Below, piece by piece: positions 6,327 to 6,943 of a DNA stretch of 6,943 nucleotides. This DNA is from a bacterium (lineage in GTDB: Bacteria > Zhuqueibacterota > Zhuqueibacteria > Residuimicrobiales > Krinioviventaceae): the NCBI GenBank assembly GCA_024278645.1, contig JAJRST010000037.1, forward strand, positions 1 through 6,943. Direction: 5' to 3'. Numbering within the stretch: position 1 is the stretch's first letter; each line of letters begins with the position of its first letter. The position numbers and the translations under genes were made by a program. The notes under the pieces were generated by a model. That model was not told the DNA's origin, did not search any database, and saw only the letters and a program-made list of their open reading frames with translations.

Positions 6327-6725
6327 TTATACCTCGCCCAAACTCAGATCGCCGTATATTTTAAGCACCGGCCCATCCTTGCTTATATCCAGCTTTGTAT
6401 CCGGAAAATACTTTGGCAATATTTGGCGCAATTTTTCCATGGCTATATCCTTTATCTCATCACGAATGCCGTCGGACACACGTTCGAGAGTCACAACCTT
6501 GACGTCAACGACATAACCCTTTCCGATTTCGGAACCGATGCCCAGGGTAAAATTGGCGTTGATGCTGATCAGACCGTCATGCGCCGGATTGGCCGTCTTG
6601 CCGCGGCGCGGCCGCGCCGGGTGCAATGTGTAGCGACCATTGTACTTTTCCTCGAAAAAATAATCAAGCTCACGCATCGCCTGATCGAGCCTGGACTCCC
6701 AGGCGACGGCTGAAAAATGTCGCAT
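6327..6725 (-). CDS. Conserved-looking small protein of unknown function (132 residues)
   Basis: I do not recognise a named family with confidence. The ATG at 6725 has GGAG seven bases upstream, a much better start than the in-frame TTG at 6767. The protein is soluble, with no signal peptide or membrane segment. It begins with an amphipathic helix (about 9-28, rich in Glu and Arg). Next is a basic, proline-containing stretch, LHPARPRRGKTANPAHDG (34-51). Residues about 52-85 look like an alpha/beta core with a glycine-rich turn (LGIGSEIGKGYVV). A charged helix (about 86-105) and a short beta end, LKIYGDLSLG, follow. The mix of ordered secondary structure and distinctive short motifs suggests a real, conserved protein rather than a chance frame. 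It is transcribed towards the rho operon and does not share its transcript. Function is not inferred. Confidence 0.75.
   Translation of the reverse strand: MRHFSAVAWESRLDQAMRELDYFFEEKYNGRYTLHPARPRRGKTANPAHDGLISINANFTLGIGSEIGKGYVVDVKVVTLERVSDGIRDEIKDIAMEKLRQILPKYFPDTKLDISKDGPVLKIYGDLSLGEV
6604..6619. repeat. 16-bp perfect GC palindrome inside the small gene
   Basis: CGGCGCGGCCGCGCCG is a perfect palindrome made only of G and C. It lies in the part of the small gene encoding the Pro-Arg-rich segment (PARPRRG), so it may simply follow from codon choice. It contains an 8-bp NotI-type core that also occurs at 6261-6268. Confidence 0.5.
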
Positions 6726-6943
6726 AACGCCGCTCCATGATGTTGGTATTGTTGAACGCAAGCACAATTCAGGAACCTACTTTTAAGTGAACAATGCAGC
6801 CGGGATTGGTATTTCAGTCGCTGCGAGATCGCTAAAATTAAAAGCATCATATTTTTTTCGCAGAACAGTTGCTTTGTGCGTAGTATAGTTCGTATTTTAA
6901 TCAAGCAAACGGACAAACTAACTGGCGCTCTCAATGACATTGG
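6726..6943 (-). other. Upstream region of the small gene; no other gene seen
   Basis: No convincing gene lies in these 218 bases. The best minus-strand promoter guess is TTGCTT (6908-6903) and TATACT (6887-6882) with a short 15-base spacer, which would give a leader of about 150 bases. An ATG on the plus strand at 6934 has too little following sequence to judge. A T-run at about 6850-6858 on the plus strand has no stable hairpin before it. Confidence 0.25.
6733..6736 (-). promoter_or_regulatory. Ribosome binding site of the 132-residue protein gene
   Basis: On the minus strand GGAG lies seven bases before the ATG at 6725. It decides in favour of this start over the upstream TTG. Confidence 0.6.

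Noticed and set aside
6820..6860. A T-run after partly self-complementary sequence, considered as a terminator.
   Set aside because: The possible stems are only three to four base pairs with very short loops and lie too far from the T-run.
6569..6940. A 123-codon minus-strand frame with a Met-Met-Leu-Leu segment resembling a membrane start.
   Set aside because: It overlaps the better supported 132-residue gene in another frame. Its C-terminal half is Arg-rich shadow sequence, and no ribosome-binding site is seen.

Overview
The window holds chromosomal DNA of moderately high GC content, with ordinary bacterial gene packing. It most likely comes from an environmental Gram-negative bacterium. 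The content hints at the FCB-type or deep-branching lineages (Calditrichota, KSB1, Ignavibacteria and similar): a large secreted CotH/lamin-tail-domain protein, a short Rho lacking the usual N-terminal helical domain, and an NtrB/NtrC-style two-component pair. That placement is inferred from remembered family distribution, not from a search. No mobile element, CRISPR array, tRNA or rRNA was seen.

Layout. Positions 1-2393, minus strand: one very long gene, cut by the left edge, encoding at least 797 residues. It has a signal peptide, a lamin-tail domain, a chitobiase-type beta-sandwich, a CotH kinase-like domain, an InlB-like repeat and a second lamin-tail domain. Positions 2394-2680: a 287-bp divergent intergenic region with candidate promoters in both directions, two inverted repeats and a possible 18-codon leader peptide running into the next gene. 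Positions 2681-6254, plus strand: a compact three-gene operon of a short Rho, a four-TM membrane histidine kinase and a sigma-54-type response regulator. The spacings are 2 bp and then a 4-bp GTGA overlap. Positions 6255-6326: a short convergent gap with two small hairpins and no clear terminator. Positions 6327-6725, minus strand: a 132-residue protein of unknown function. Positions 6726-6943: its upstream region, with only a weak promoter candidate.

How the genes fit together. The kinase would sense a membrane or envelope state through closely packed TM helices and phosphorylate Asp55 of the regulator. The regulator would then oligomerise and drive sigma-54 RNA polymerase through its GAFTGA-bearing AAA+ domain. 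The unusual point is that these two genes are tightly joined behind a Rho-type ATPase. The Rho motor is intact, but the RNA-capturing front end is reduced: there is no N-terminal helical domain and the RNP1-like motif is degenerate. Whether this is the cell's only Rho or a specialised paralogue tied to the two-component system cannot be decided from this window. It is the most interesting question here.
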